NCBI GenBank assembly: GCA_026260175.1
Contig: JAKCWW010009678.1
Coordinates: 3,109 to 23,274, forward strand
Source: Reticulitermes lucifugus
Taxonomy: Eukaryota; Arthropoda; Insecta; Blattodea; Rhinotermitidae
Reading direction: 5' to 3'
Length of the DNA: 20,166 nucleotides
Shown piece by piece: positions 10,940 to 19,387 of this stretch; the stretch's first letter is position 1, and every line of letters starts with the position of its first letter. The translations under genes and the position numbers were made by a program. The notes under the pieces are model-generated. The model was not told the origin of the DNA. It saw only the letters and a list, made by a program, of their open reading frames with translations, and did no database searches.

Positions 10940-10975
10940 GTAAGTTAACATAACTCCGACCACTATCAGATTGGG

Positions 10976-11147
10976 TAATGAAGATTCAAGTCTTCTGGGA
11001 TACAACGTCGCGACGTTTTGGAGGAGCTTGCTGCTTCTATTTCCAAGAAGACTACTTAGACCCTGAAGATGGAGGCTCCTCCGAAACGCTGGTAACTGTT
11101 TACTAATCGATACGGCGTCATATCCTAGGATATTTGAATCTTCATTA
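10976..11147 (+). mobile_element. 172-bp fold-back MITE with TA target duplication
   Basis: The ends are perfect 14-bp inverted repeats including the flanking TA: TAATGAAGATTCAA at 10976-10989 and TTGAATCTTCATTA at 11134-11147. The pairing continues imperfectly inward. A second pair of arms, CGTTTTGGAGGAGC at 11014-11027 and GCTCCTCCGAAACG at 11075-11088, matches at 13 of 14 positions, so the whole element can fold into a long hairpin. TA flanks fit a Tc1/mariner-mobilised non-autonomous element. It has no coding capacity. It lies 36 bases inside intron 1 of the signal-peptide gene, and older copies occur at 2276, 8500 and 13269. Confidence 0.8.
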
Positions 11148-11300
11148 ACACATCCGTAAGAACCTTAGATCTCCAACTGAGACATCATGCTTATTATTCG
11201 TTGCAACGGTGGATGTTGTATTTGTATAGTTTTAACGGCCGACCCCCCTTTTAATGTACGGATTCTCATACTAGCTACCAGGATTAGTGAGGGCGAATGC

Positions 11301-11395
11301 GTGATATTTACGAATGACCGTGATATTTACGAATGAGCGTGATATTTACGAATGAGCGTGATATTTACGAATGAGCGTGATATTTACGAATGACG
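11301..11395 (+). repeat. 19-bp tandem repeat, five copies
   Basis: The unit GTGATATTTACGAATGAGC repeats five times head to tail (starts 11301, 11320, 11339, 11358 and 11377). The only differences are in the last three bases of units 1 and 5. Near identity suggests recent expansion. A partial match (GCGAATGC) precedes the first unit. Confidence 0.95.
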
Positions 11396-11479
11396 CACGT
11401 ATTTATTTATGACCTCTCCCATCTGGAAAAGTATCTAAGAACGGTAAAATTTCTAGCATGCATGAAGCCTGCAATAGAG

Positions 11480-11760
11480 CCGGAAGAGCGTAGTCGGTGT
11501 AGTGACTCGCTACGGGCTGGGCGATTCGGGTTTCGAATCCTGACAGGAGTAGGAGGTTTTCCTATTCTCTACAACCATCCAGACTGGCTGTTGTGCCCAC
11601 CCAGCCTCTTATTCAGTGCAGAACCGGGGTAAAAGGGACCGGGGCGTGAAGTTGACTGCTCACCTACATCTAGTGCCAAGGTTATGAATGAGTGGAGATG
11701 TACGTCTACCGCCACTATATGCCTTCTTGGCTTCGACAGGGATAATTTTATTTTTACTTT
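11480..11760 (+). mobile_element. tRNA-derived SINE
   Basis: The head carries a decayed pol III promoter: an A-box-like stretch near 11490-11505 and a B-box-like GGTTTCGAATCC near 11528-11539 with one extra T. It is followed by a GC-rich body (CCCACCCAGCCTC, ACCGGGGTAAAAGGGACCGG) and an AT-rich end near 11740-11760. The sequence style is familiar from cockroach and termite SINEs. The exact ends and target duplication are not resolved. Open frames crossing it on both strands are not genes. Confidence 0.65.
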
Positions 11761-11792
11761 CTCATGAATCGTGAAAATACATTTCATCGTCT

Positions 11793-11813
11793 CACACACA
11801 CACACACACACAC
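11793..11813 (+). repeat. (CA)n microsatellite
   Basis: Ten uninterrupted CA units plus one base, just beyond the SINE tail. Confidence 0.97.
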
Positions 11814-11819
11814 CTCCCT

Positions 11820-12640
11820 TCCTTGTAGAGCCTTGTATTTACGTATCCAGCCGTCATTGATTGGCATATTGTAGATTCATGGCGTGTGGAGAGTGAAGAC
11901 ATGGGCCTATGCATCACTCTTCAGAGAACCCAATAGCACTGTAAGGTACACAATCAAAAAAGACACCTCAGTGAGTCCCAATTATATTTACCCACAAATA
12001 AATCAGAAATGGTATAACTAATTGTTGGTTTAGGGTAGATGCATTACACGCATCACAAAAGACATAGTTAAAATACTGGTGCTGATGTAAATGGTAGTGA
12101 TATTGATATAATCATGGTAATACTAACAAAGTGAGGATTTCACGGAGTGAAGATTTATATGATGGCCTCCTGGGTCTTGTAATTGCTTATGGGTAGGACT
12201 TCAGGGGTTCTTTTCTCAGTAGGAACAATATGTATATCTTTGCCACCATGTCCAGACCGACGCTGGATACCAACCAGCGTCCTAGCTAATGTGCATGGCG
12301 TAGGGGTTACTTCCCCATAACAAAGTAACTGCAGTTTCATGTGACCAGCCACCTCCATAGACTTCCGAGATTAATAAATTGTGGACCTTTGCCTGGAATC
12401 CCACAGTGCAATTTGGTAACATGATATTTATAAAATGAGACAGCTTTATTTCTAATGTGCGTATACATTGTTAATTGGACACAAGAGGAACACGAGTGTA
12501 ACATAAATTATTTACACAGTTAAATATAAAGGCTTAAGCTCCGTTAGAGACAGAACTTTGTTTAAAGTAATGAACATGAAGATTTATCTAGATTTTAAAG
12601 TCAAGAACCAGCCGTAATTGCTCCATACTAATGAAATATA
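11820..12640. other. non-coding intronic stretch with one GC-richer patch
   Basis: No splice-supported exon is seen. The patch at 12155-12358 is open on the minus strand for 67 codons (contains LLCYGEVTPTPCTLARTLVG) and is richer in G+C than its flanks. It looks like a fragment of an interspersed repeat, but I cannot name it. Confidence 0.4.
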
Positions 12641-12660
12641 AAACATGTCTTTCCACTTTT

Positions 12661-12915
12661 CCCCCCCCCATGGCACAACAGGCTCTAGTGGGCCAGGGCC
12701 CCCTCATTATCGAGGCTTCACGATCACACTCATTTAGACACACGGTAGGACTCCTCTGGACGAGTGATCAGCCCGACGCAGAGACCTCTACCTGACAACA
12801 CACAATACTCACAAGACAGAGACATCCATGCCCACGGCGGGATTCGAACCCGCAATCCCTGCAAGCAAGCGGCCGCAGACCGACGTCTTAGACCGAGCGG
12901 CCACTGGGATTGGCA
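12661..12915 (-). mobile_element. tRNA-derived SINE, minus strand
   Basis: Read on the minus strand, the element starts near 12915 with an A-box-like TGGCCGCTCGGTC (12891-12903) and a perfect B box GGTTCGAATCC (complement of 12840-12850). A GC-rich body follows, and it ends near a homopolymer of ten C on the + strand at 12661-12670. The shadow translation over the head (GGIRTRNPCKQAAADRRLRP on the + strand) is of a kind seen often in automatically predicted insect proteins that are really SINEs. No clear target duplication was found. Confidence 0.8.
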
Positions 12916-13268
12916 CTTCGCCCATTTAATAGCAAACTTAAAGTTGTCAGATCTGCGCTCTTTTGGGGTTTTTACGCTGCGTAAACTTTGACACGCAAAT
13001 ATTGGCCTCAATGACACACACTCCAGTTTGACTGCTGAATGTCATTTATATAAGTAAAACTGATATTTTAAAAGTTACCTTATGCTGTTCTATATTTATG
13101 GTCTTAATACTGCAGTACAAATGGAAGTTCTCTACTTCAGCACTAATACAAAGTTTAAAGTTCAGTTTTCGAATTAAGAGAATCCTGACGATTATATATG
13201 CTTACAGTCGTGACTAAAATTTTGGACAATGTTCATCGTTTTATGTTCCATATTTTAAACAGTTTATT

Positions 13269-13362
13269 TCATGAAGATTCAAGCCTTCTGACACATGACG
13301 TCATGTCTATTGGTAAACAGATACCGACTTTTCGGCGGAGCTTGGTGCTTCCATCTTCAGCC
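13269..13362 (+). repeat. truncated copy of the fold-back element
   Basis: ATGAAGATTCAAGCCTTCTG at 13271 matches the terminus of the full copy at 10976. It is followed by the other-half arm CGGCGGAGCTTGGTGC and CATCTTCAG near 13333-13362. The far terminus is missing. Confidence 0.7.
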
Positions 13363-14014
13363 TAGTTTAAGAAGAATTGGAGACTTATCTCCTTCTTTTT
13401 ACTACTTCTGCAAAATTTGATCTGTCACTGTACGGGGAAAATTTATCGAGATACCTTGGAAAATAAATTGCAGCTGGGCGAATGTTCGCGTCTCTTTGCG
13501 TTTTGTTTAGGTTGCTTGGTTGCTTTTCCTCTAAAATGTTCAGAACTTCTACGCTTACCAACAAAAACGTACTGAAACGTAAATCCTGTGAAGCGTTTTA
13601 TATCAATGACTAAATGTCTAATTACGTAATATTTTGCGTAACATATTTGATTAACACCACTCTTACAACGAAAAATGTGGAGACAGTGTTGCAGAACAAC
13701 TCCGTCAGCTTTATTCTTTTATCAAAAACTGTTCTGTTCATCCCGTTCCTTAAATATATTTTTCTCTCAGAAATTTACACAATCTTTCGAATTCATAATA
13801 CTGTATAAATTTTGTCCTAATATAAAATACGAAATATGTAACTTTGTAAATCTTGAAACTACCGTCATGTAAAATCACCAAAGCATATTCCACTTGAACC
13901 AGATACTGGGAAAGCAAAGCAGACTCAGGTTGAAAGTACCTTAGGTCCTGATTTCAGGCTTGAGAATCCAAAACCAAATATTTTATACTTTCTTATTATT
14001 AAAAGACCAAGGCA
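13363..14014. other. AT-rich intronic stretch, nothing identified
   Basis: Two overlapping short open frames on the + strand at 13614-13872 are made of AT-rich codons with no motif and no splice support. No element ends are seen. Confidence 0.5.
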
Positions 14015-14109
14015 GGCAATGTACGTATAAACGTAAAATTGAGGCGCGTTCGCGTAACCATTGTTGCCGTGGAAAAGCAATAAGTATTACATATTCTGAG
14101 TGTGTGTTT
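14015..14109 (-). repeat. dispersed repeat, copy A (inverted relative to 16210-16301)
   Basis: The reverse complement of this stretch aligns with 16210-16301 over about 90 bases at roughly 85 % by eye. Shared blocks include CTTATTGCTTTTCCAC, AATGGTTA and CGAACGCGCCTC, and ACATTGCC at the end. The family is unknown. Confidence 0.8.
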
Positions 14110-14183
14110 GTAGCCTTAGTTATCCAGCAAGAAAATCGCATGCGCCATATTGTGCTGTCATCTTTGGCCCGTCTGGCTTAACC

Positions 14184-14468
14184 CAGGGCCGCCGAGAGCG
14201 GTTTCGGGCCCCGGTAAAAAAAAAACTGTTTCCGGTCCCCCAGCAAGGGCGCACCAGCTAAATTTTTTTTACACTGAATGGGGAAGGCTGGCTGTCAGTT
14301 GCAGAGTGACTTGGGCTTGGTCTGAAAGGGTTAATTTGTACAATCGATAAATAATTATAATACCGAGAAAGACAAAAACATACGCAATATAGTCGAGTCC
14401 CAAGCCTCCTTCCGGACCGCCGGGCCTCGGTAATTTTTTCCGGCTTCCTCTCCCTCTCATCGGCACTG
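14184..14468. mobile_element. hAT-like non-autonomous element (285 bp)
   Basis: The left end CAGGGCCGCCGAGAG (14184) and the complement of the right end near 14453-14468 (CAGTGCCGATGAGAG) match at 12 of 15 positions. The two 8-base flanks, GCTTAACC (14176-14183) and GCTGTACC (14469-14476), agree at 6 of 8 positions, as expected for an aged 8-bp target duplication. CAGGG-type ends with 8-bp duplications are hallmarks of hAT transposons. The interior has no transposase. Open frames on both strands here are products of its GC-rich ends. Confidence 0.65.
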
Positions 14469-14639
14469 GCTGTACCACATATTTCCACATATCTTATAAA
14501 CGGCATGATTTAAAAAAAAAAAGTTATTGAACATAAAATGTGTGCTTTGATTTTCTCTACAACGTTTATCTTAAACATTTCTCATTCTAAGAAGAATCCA
14601 GCGAGATACTGTTACAAATGTGCATAGGTCTTCATGCAA

Positions 14640-14800
14640 AGTACCTGTTATTCATGCCAGATTTTAATAAAAGTTTAATTTCTTCGACAGATATTCGAAA
14701 AATACTCAAATGTCAAATTTCATGAAAATTTGTCCAGTGGCAGCTGAGTTGTTCCATGCGGACAGACGGGCAGACGGACAGACAGACTGATATGACGAAG
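14640..14800 (+). repeat. 3' end of an unidentified retroposon with a CAGA-type tail
   Basis: CAAATTTCATGAAAATTTGTC near 14714 is followed by a GGACAGACGGGCAGACGG-type tract at 14760-14790. This arrangement of a TTTCATGAAAAT phrase before a short GACAGA-rich tail is common in insect non-LTR retroposon 3' ends. The body upstream is too decayed to classify. Confidence 0.45.
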
Positions 14801-14934
14801 CAAATAGTCGCTTTTAGTAATTTTACGAATGCGCCTAAAAACTGTCTAAAGTGGAAATATGCTCTGCTTTAAAGTATTTACTGGATTTACATACATTTTA
14901 ATATAACACAATACGTTATATAACTTATAGCATC

Positions 14935-14954
14935 TATATATATATATATATATA
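14935..14954 (+). repeat. (TA)10 microsatellite
   Basis: Ten TA units immediately before the Tigger-like element at 14961. TA is the target of that transposon superfamily, so the position is understandable. Confidence 0.95.
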
Positions 14955-14960
14955 CATAAA

Positions 14961-15290
14961 GTAGGCCCTCGATGTAGGGGACTAAATGGGGGGAATGGGT
15001 GTCCGCTGTTGCCTAAAGTCCGTTAAATCAGATGTATTTTAAAAACATATATTATTAACGAACTTAGAATAAACTGGATGTATTAAAATGTTATTATAAT
15101 GTTTAAGTATGAATAAAATATTGTTATAATGTACATTGAGTATTTTATACACGCCACTTGACCCAACCTTTTAGCGTGCTCTATTCGCAAATAAGAAAAA
15201 ATATTCTGAATATTTCCTTTAGGACAGAAATTTTTTTGTCCGTTAAATCCGAAGTCCGTTAAATCGGGATCCGTTAAATCGAGGGCCTAC
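14961..15290. mobile_element. pogo/Tigger-like MITE (about 330 bp)
   Basis: Perfect 13-bp terminal inverted repeats: GTAGGCCCTCGAT at 14961-14973 and ATCGAGGGCCTAC at 15278-15290. On the right the sequence continues CTG then TA, the form expected of a pogo-type end next to a TA target duplication; the left outer bases are altered. GTCCGTTAAATC occurs at 15018, 15238 and 15254, with a near copy at 15269. There is no transposase, so it depended on a relative for movement. Confidence 0.8.
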
Positions 15291-15451
15291 TGTACTTCGC
15301 TATACCTTTACGATATATCTGTGTTTGTTATAACACGTTCATAGCTTTATGTCACAGTGTGATGCACATGAGAAAACTGTGAATGTTGGAAGATAATGTA
15401 AAGTGAATTCGAAGTTTTGTGGCCATATTATTCCCGTTTATTTTCAATTAA

Positions 15452-15591
15452 GGCACGGAATTAGCATTAGTGGACTGAAGGCACTGAATTAGCATTGTTG
15501 GACTGAAGGCACGGAATTAGCATTGTTGGACTGAAGGCACGGAATTAGCATTAGTGGACTGAAGGCACGGAATTAGCATTAGTGGACTGAA
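15452..15591 (+). repeat. 28-bp tandem repeat, five copies
   Basis: Five head-to-tail units start at 15452, 15480, 15508, 15536 and 15564. Each contains GAATTAGCATT and GGACTGAA. Units 1, 4 and 5 share ATTAGTGG while units 2 and 3 share ATTGTTGG. Unit 2 has CACTG in place of CACGG. The shared variants suggest stepwise duplication. Confidence 0.95.
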
Positions 15592-16209
15592 GAAAGTTAG
15601 TACATATCATTCGGGAGATCCTTTTCCGGGATTTTGTCCAAGGATATTAGAGAATAATACTAGCGTATTATTGCAAAGGTACACTTAATTCATATGACTT
15701 GGCCTATGTTAAAGTGATCTGAAAATAGAGTAGAGAAAATTTGTTTATTCCCAGAAGAAAGTGCCTTATGCGATTCATTTCTACAGTACTCATTGTTTGT
15801 CAGCTTTCCACCAACAGTTTGTTTCTCTCCTGATAAGATAGAAGAATATCAATATTAGTAACTATAAGCAAGGTTTCAGTGCATTTTTCACTTTCACAGA
15901 CCCTTGTGATTTTACATGTGTTTTTGTACATGGCTTTAGCAAAGATTGTGGAATGATTTCCAGATATTTGTTCCTTTATAACTGTTTACCCACGAAACTG
16001 AAAGATGTTCTTTGTGAATGGGGGAATCAAGTTCGTACAGGAGGGAAGTTTATCTTTATCTCGAACAAACTTCCTGAAGTTTGGAAGTGATAAATAACAT
16101 GCGTACTTACCTATCGTTTGTGGTTCATGGGGGGGGGGGAGGAGAATGAAAGAACTTGTGACCTTCAAATTAAATGATAAACGAATTTTCTATGTTTATT
16201 GCCTATCAG
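15592..16209. other. intronic stretch, nothing identified
   Basis: No coding or element signal apart from a G9 run near 16130. The short minus-strand frame at 15986-16168 has no motif. Confidence 0.5.
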
Positions 16210-16301
16210 ATACACATTCATAATATGTAACGCTTATTGCTTTTCCACTGCAATAATGGTTAGGCGAACGCGCCTCTATATTACGTTATACTTACATTGC
16301 C
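16210..16301 (+). repeat. dispersed repeat, copy B (inverted relative to 14015-14109)
   Basis: Aligns with the reverse complement of 14015-14109. In this copy the core AGGCGAACGCGCCT forms a 5-bp stem with a 4-base loop. Weaker similarity extends beyond both ends, to about 16330 on the right. Confidence 0.8.
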
Positions 16302-16565
16302 TATCTTCTCTTCGTCTTTGATTAAGCAGAGTCATCATCTGCTCTACAAGTCCTCCAAGTGACGGAGGCTCTGTATATATTTCATGTTGTACATATTTTT
16401 AAGCATTAACAATATGTAGGTATATATTCCAAAACCAAATACGTATGTGTGTAAATATGTATAGAGAACTCCACGAAGTGTCTATATATATATGCACAAC
16501 CGATAAAGACCGTGAATTATAGCACTGGACATAACCTCACTTTCGTCTGTCAGCTTAAAGACAGA

Positions 16566-16684
16566 CAGTCGTATTTAATACACAGACAAAAATTTTATCA
16601 TGGGCTCCAGGTGGGGCCTCGACACCAAGACAGGTAGACCGACCGTCACTCGTAACTTGACTTTGGCTTTGACTTAGTCTTTAA
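16566..16684 (+). repeat. two-copy repeat, short form (unexpanded core)
   Basis: Shares CTCRACACCAAG, a GACCGACCGTC core, CGTAACWTGACTTT and TTAGTCTTTAA, in the same order, with 18295-18545. Here the tetranucleotide core is only about three units long. Confidence 0.75.
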
Positions 16685-16689
16685 CGACG

Positions 16690-16966
16690 TCAGTTTAGCC
16701 TCTTGTCCACTAAGAGCAAGTTACGCGAGAAAATGATTCTGAAAATGGCCCAAAGGCACATGGAGGAATGTAACGTGCTAGTTGCAAGTTACCTTAGTTT
16801 TCGTGCACTTCAAAGCACGATGCTTCAGTGCACGAGGCTTAGGGACTATGTGACCTTAAATTTCAACAATAATGTGCCTACTGCTGCGGCACTTCCGGGT
16901 ATCGAGTCTGTGACACCACATGACACCCTGGCTGGTTACATTGTGTCAAAAAAAAAATAAAAATTC
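16690..16966 (+). repeat. possible retroposon 3' part ending in poly(A)
   Basis: A stretch of higher complexity ends in GTGTC followed by A10, T and A5 at about 16947-16966, directly against the start of the jockey-like RT remnant. It is open for 85 codons on the + strand, but the frame runs into the A tract as lysines and shows no known motif. A SINE-like insertion is the simplest reading. Confidence 0.35.
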
Positions 16967-18057
16967 GATCCGTATCATTAAACTTATTAGCTATTTGTTT
17001 CAAACAAACTCACGGTTTTGGTTGAAGGCAAAATGTCCACGCCTAAAGAAATACAAGTAGAGGTCTTGTCCCCCAAATTGTATAATTTGTATTTAAATGA
17101 TATCCTAGGCCGTGCCATGGCTCAGGCGGTTACTCGCCGGCCTCTTACCGTGGAGGCTCGGGTTCGATTCCGGGTCAGTCCATGTGGGATTTGTGGTGGA
17201 CAAAGTGGCAATGGGACAGGTTTTTCCCCGAGTACTTCGGCTTTCCCCTGTCAATTTCATTACACCGGTACTCCATTACATGAAAAAACAAAAAATCGAA
17301 TCCTTTTCATCACAGGTTGCACAATAAGCTTTAAGGCTGCGGTGCGTGCGTAGCATCTGCTGCGGGGCCCTTCACCACAAAAAAAAATATCCCCCTACAA
17401 GACATACGTATCTAGCACATTTTTCAGATGGTACTCATATATACGTCACTTATCGAAATGAGGTTTGTGTTCTCAGAAAATGCAACACGCCCTCTCGTCA
17501 ATGGAGTCGTGATGTGAGCTCTGGAATATTAGCATCAATATAGATAAGACTCAGGACATCTATTTGTCTTGTGGACATGGACCGGTGGGATCTTATCTTA
17601 CATTGAAAGGACGGGGATATTGCCTTTGCAAACCACGTCAAATATCTCGGTGTGAACTCTGAAGGAAGTCTTGCATGAAGACTCACATAGCAATGATCAC
17701 AGCCAAAACGTTCAGGAAGTTTGTTAGAGTCTATGCTGCTACCTATTCAAAAGTGAGCGACTAAGCGCTAGGATTAAATTACCCCTCCACAAAGTACCCA
17801 TTAGGTATGCAATGACTCGTGCCTGTCCAGTCAGGAAATATGAGGCAGACATCCTTCTATTGAAATTTCAGCGCTTAAAAATGGACGGTCTTCACAGGAA
17901 TGGCAACCTTCCGAAGCACACACCGACCCAAGAAATTCATGTGGCTTTCGACCTTCCGTAAGTTTAAGATTTTATCACAGAATTATGTAGGAAGCAATCA
18001 GCAGTCCTTCAGCCATGACAGTGAACGTGTGTGCAGCATCATCGGACAAGCTGAAGT
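16966..18057 (+). pseudogene. jockey-like non-LTR retrotransposon, RT C-terminal remnant split by a SINE
   Basis: Pieces in several frames follow the order of a jockey-type reverse transcriptase. KLISYLF lies near 16981, VEGKMSTPKEIQ at 17021-17055, and VLSPKLYNLYLNDI at 17063-17104. After the SINE come HFSDGTHIYVT at 17418-17450, DKTQDIYLS near 17543-17569, NHVKYLGV at 17631-17654, IRYAMTRACP near 17800, EIHVAF at 17932-17949 and DFITELCRKQ near 17970. The GVPQGS block expected between EIQ and VLSP has been lost. The catalytic FADD box is degraded to FSDG, and frameshifts and stops are frequent. The enzyme would copy its own RNA at the insertion site, but this copy is long dead. The 3' UTR and tail are not seen after 18057. 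Confidence 0.88.
17106..17386 (+). mobile_element. tRNA-derived SINE inserted in the jockey-like RT
   Basis: A perfect pol III promoter is visible: A box TGGCTCAGGCGG at 17118-17129 and B box GGTTCGATTCC at 17161-17171. A non-tRNA body follows (CCCCGAGTACTTCGGC, then a second block near 17290-17370) and a terminal A run at 17378-17387. ATATCC occurs on both sides (17100-17105 and 17387-17392), a likely short or decayed target duplication. The reading frame of the RT resumes right after it, which shows it inserted into an existing LINE copy. The open frames across it are not genes. Confidence 0.88.
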
Positions 18058-18294
18058 CTGATGCTTTAACTTGGCAGCCATATTATTCTGGACTGAGCTG
18101 CCGTTACAGCAAAAGCTAAGCTAGTTAAAGTTTTGTAACTGTTGGGAATATGTATAGGTCTATATCCAACACGAAACATGTATGTATGTAAACACATAGT
18201 GTGGTAAGGTATGGTACGTATGCCTAAAAATGACGGTGACTTAGGGCAACGGACAATCCCGCTCTCTAGCCAGACAGGACGCTCCAATGCTGAC
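18058..18294 (+). repeat. unclassified stretch, probably repeat-derived
   Basis: It lies between the LINE remnant and the second copy of the two-copy repeat. The portion near 18205-18285 (GGTACGTATGCC, GACGGTGACTTAGGGCAACG) is GC-richer and open on the minus strand. Its style is familiar from interspersed repeats, but I cannot name a family. Confidence 0.35.
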
Positions 18295-18545
18295 AGATCG
18301 CAATATTCAATGCAGAAACAAAAATGTGGTCACGAGCCTCAGAAAGTTCTCAACACCAAGCTGGACTGACCGACCGTCCGATTGACCTTCTGACTGAATT
18401 ACAGACTGAGCGACTGACTGACCGACCGACAGACAGATCGACCTACCGACTGACCGACAGACCGACCGACTGACCGACAGACCGACCAAATGACTGACTG
18501 ACCTTCAGTCGTAACATGACTTTAACTTTTAGTTAGTCTTTAAAT
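18295..18545 (+). repeat. two-copy repeat, long form with expanded CTGA/CCGA tetranucleotide core
   Basis: The flanks match 16566-16684: CTCAACACCAAG before the core, CGTAACATGACTTT and TTAGTCTTTAA after it. The core at about 18361-18505 is a run of GACC/GACT/GACA tetranucleotides, some 140 bases longer than in the other copy. The serine/valine/glycine-rich minus-strand frame across it is an artefact of the repeat. Confidence 0.8.
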
Positions 18546-19347
18546 GCTTAATGTATTAACATATATTGTAGCTTACATGTTACTATATCATATTTTGATA
18601 TAATTTTTAAAGCATTTAGTTTACAAACCCCTGTTCTGAAACATGCTTTCCTCGATGTACATAAAGACATTAATATTCTCTTAAACTAATGAATAAAATA
18701 ACAAGCAGTGAATTTCAGAATTTCATTGGGAATAGCAACTTTTTTTTACATATGCATACGGAGGCACGGCATTTCGTCAGGATTTACTGTAAAAGACAAT
18801 CACTTAAAATGTAATTTACTTTTATACTTGGCATCTTACTTGAAATAAATTTATCAGTTAAATGTATTTGTCATGATATCTGGTTATATGGGAGATCTGA
18901 ATGCATGTAATTTTATTATAATAGTCATTATTCTTATATACTTGTACGCCGACGATGTGTTTCGTCAAGCTTTGTTGTAAAATTCCAGCACATCCGTATC
19001 ATTTAATTTTATTGCAGTTAACATTTTACTTAACAATATATTCATAAAAAATATTTTTTTTATTATGTATGAAAAATTGTACTTCAGAATTACATGATTT
19101 GACGTATTTAAGAAGCTCGTAGTTGAACATTTGATTCCTGTCGCTTTTTCCGTGAATTAACAGTTTAAAGACTGGCGTTTATCTTAATCATATACAAAAA
19201 CTCAGTTCTTGCTTCAAAGAGAACACAGTCCATGTTCTTTACAAAGAACAGCCGATTAAAGCTGTACAGGGAAATAATCGGCCTTCATTGTGAGAAACAT
19301 GCTAAATATATAAGGACACTGTACTGGAACTGGTACATATTTATTCC
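18546..19347. other. AT-rich intronic stretch, nothing identified
   Basis: No exon, splice pair or element end is supported. Two weakly similar phrases (TTTCGTCAGGATTTACTGT near 18773, TTTCGTCAAGCTTTGTTGT near 18960) may be an old duplication. Confidence 0.5.

Positions 19348-19386
<39 letters not shown>
19348..19386 (+). repeat. (TAA)13 microsatellite, tail of the minus-strand LINE
   Basis: Thirteen perfect TAA units. Its position directly after the LINE 3' UTR on the minus strand shows that it arose as the (ATT)n tail of that insertion. Confidence 0.97.

Positions 19387-19387
<1 letters not shown>

Noticed and set aside
11301..11395. CRISPR-like array
   Set aside because: The 19-bp units are directly adjacent without spacers, in an insect genome; it is a minisatellite.
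12730..13017. Overlapping 95- and 75-codon frames on opposite strands
   Set aside because: Both run through the minus-strand SINE, and the translated tRNA B box explains the familiar-looking peptide.
14150..14506. Three overlapping frames on both strands
   Set aside because: They lie on the GC-rich hAT-like element and have no domain or splice evidence.
17106..17180. Functional tRNA gene
   Set aside because: The A and B boxes are intact, but the stems do not form a full cloverleaf and the sequence continues into a SINE body with an A-rich end.
17018..17353. 111-codon frame starting VEGKMSTPKEIQ
   Set aside because: A chimera of a LINE reverse-transcriptase fragment and a SINE, not a gene.
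18307..18489. Minus-strand serine/valine/glycine repeat protein
   Set aside because: A translation of the tetranucleotide microsatellite, low complexity with no other support.
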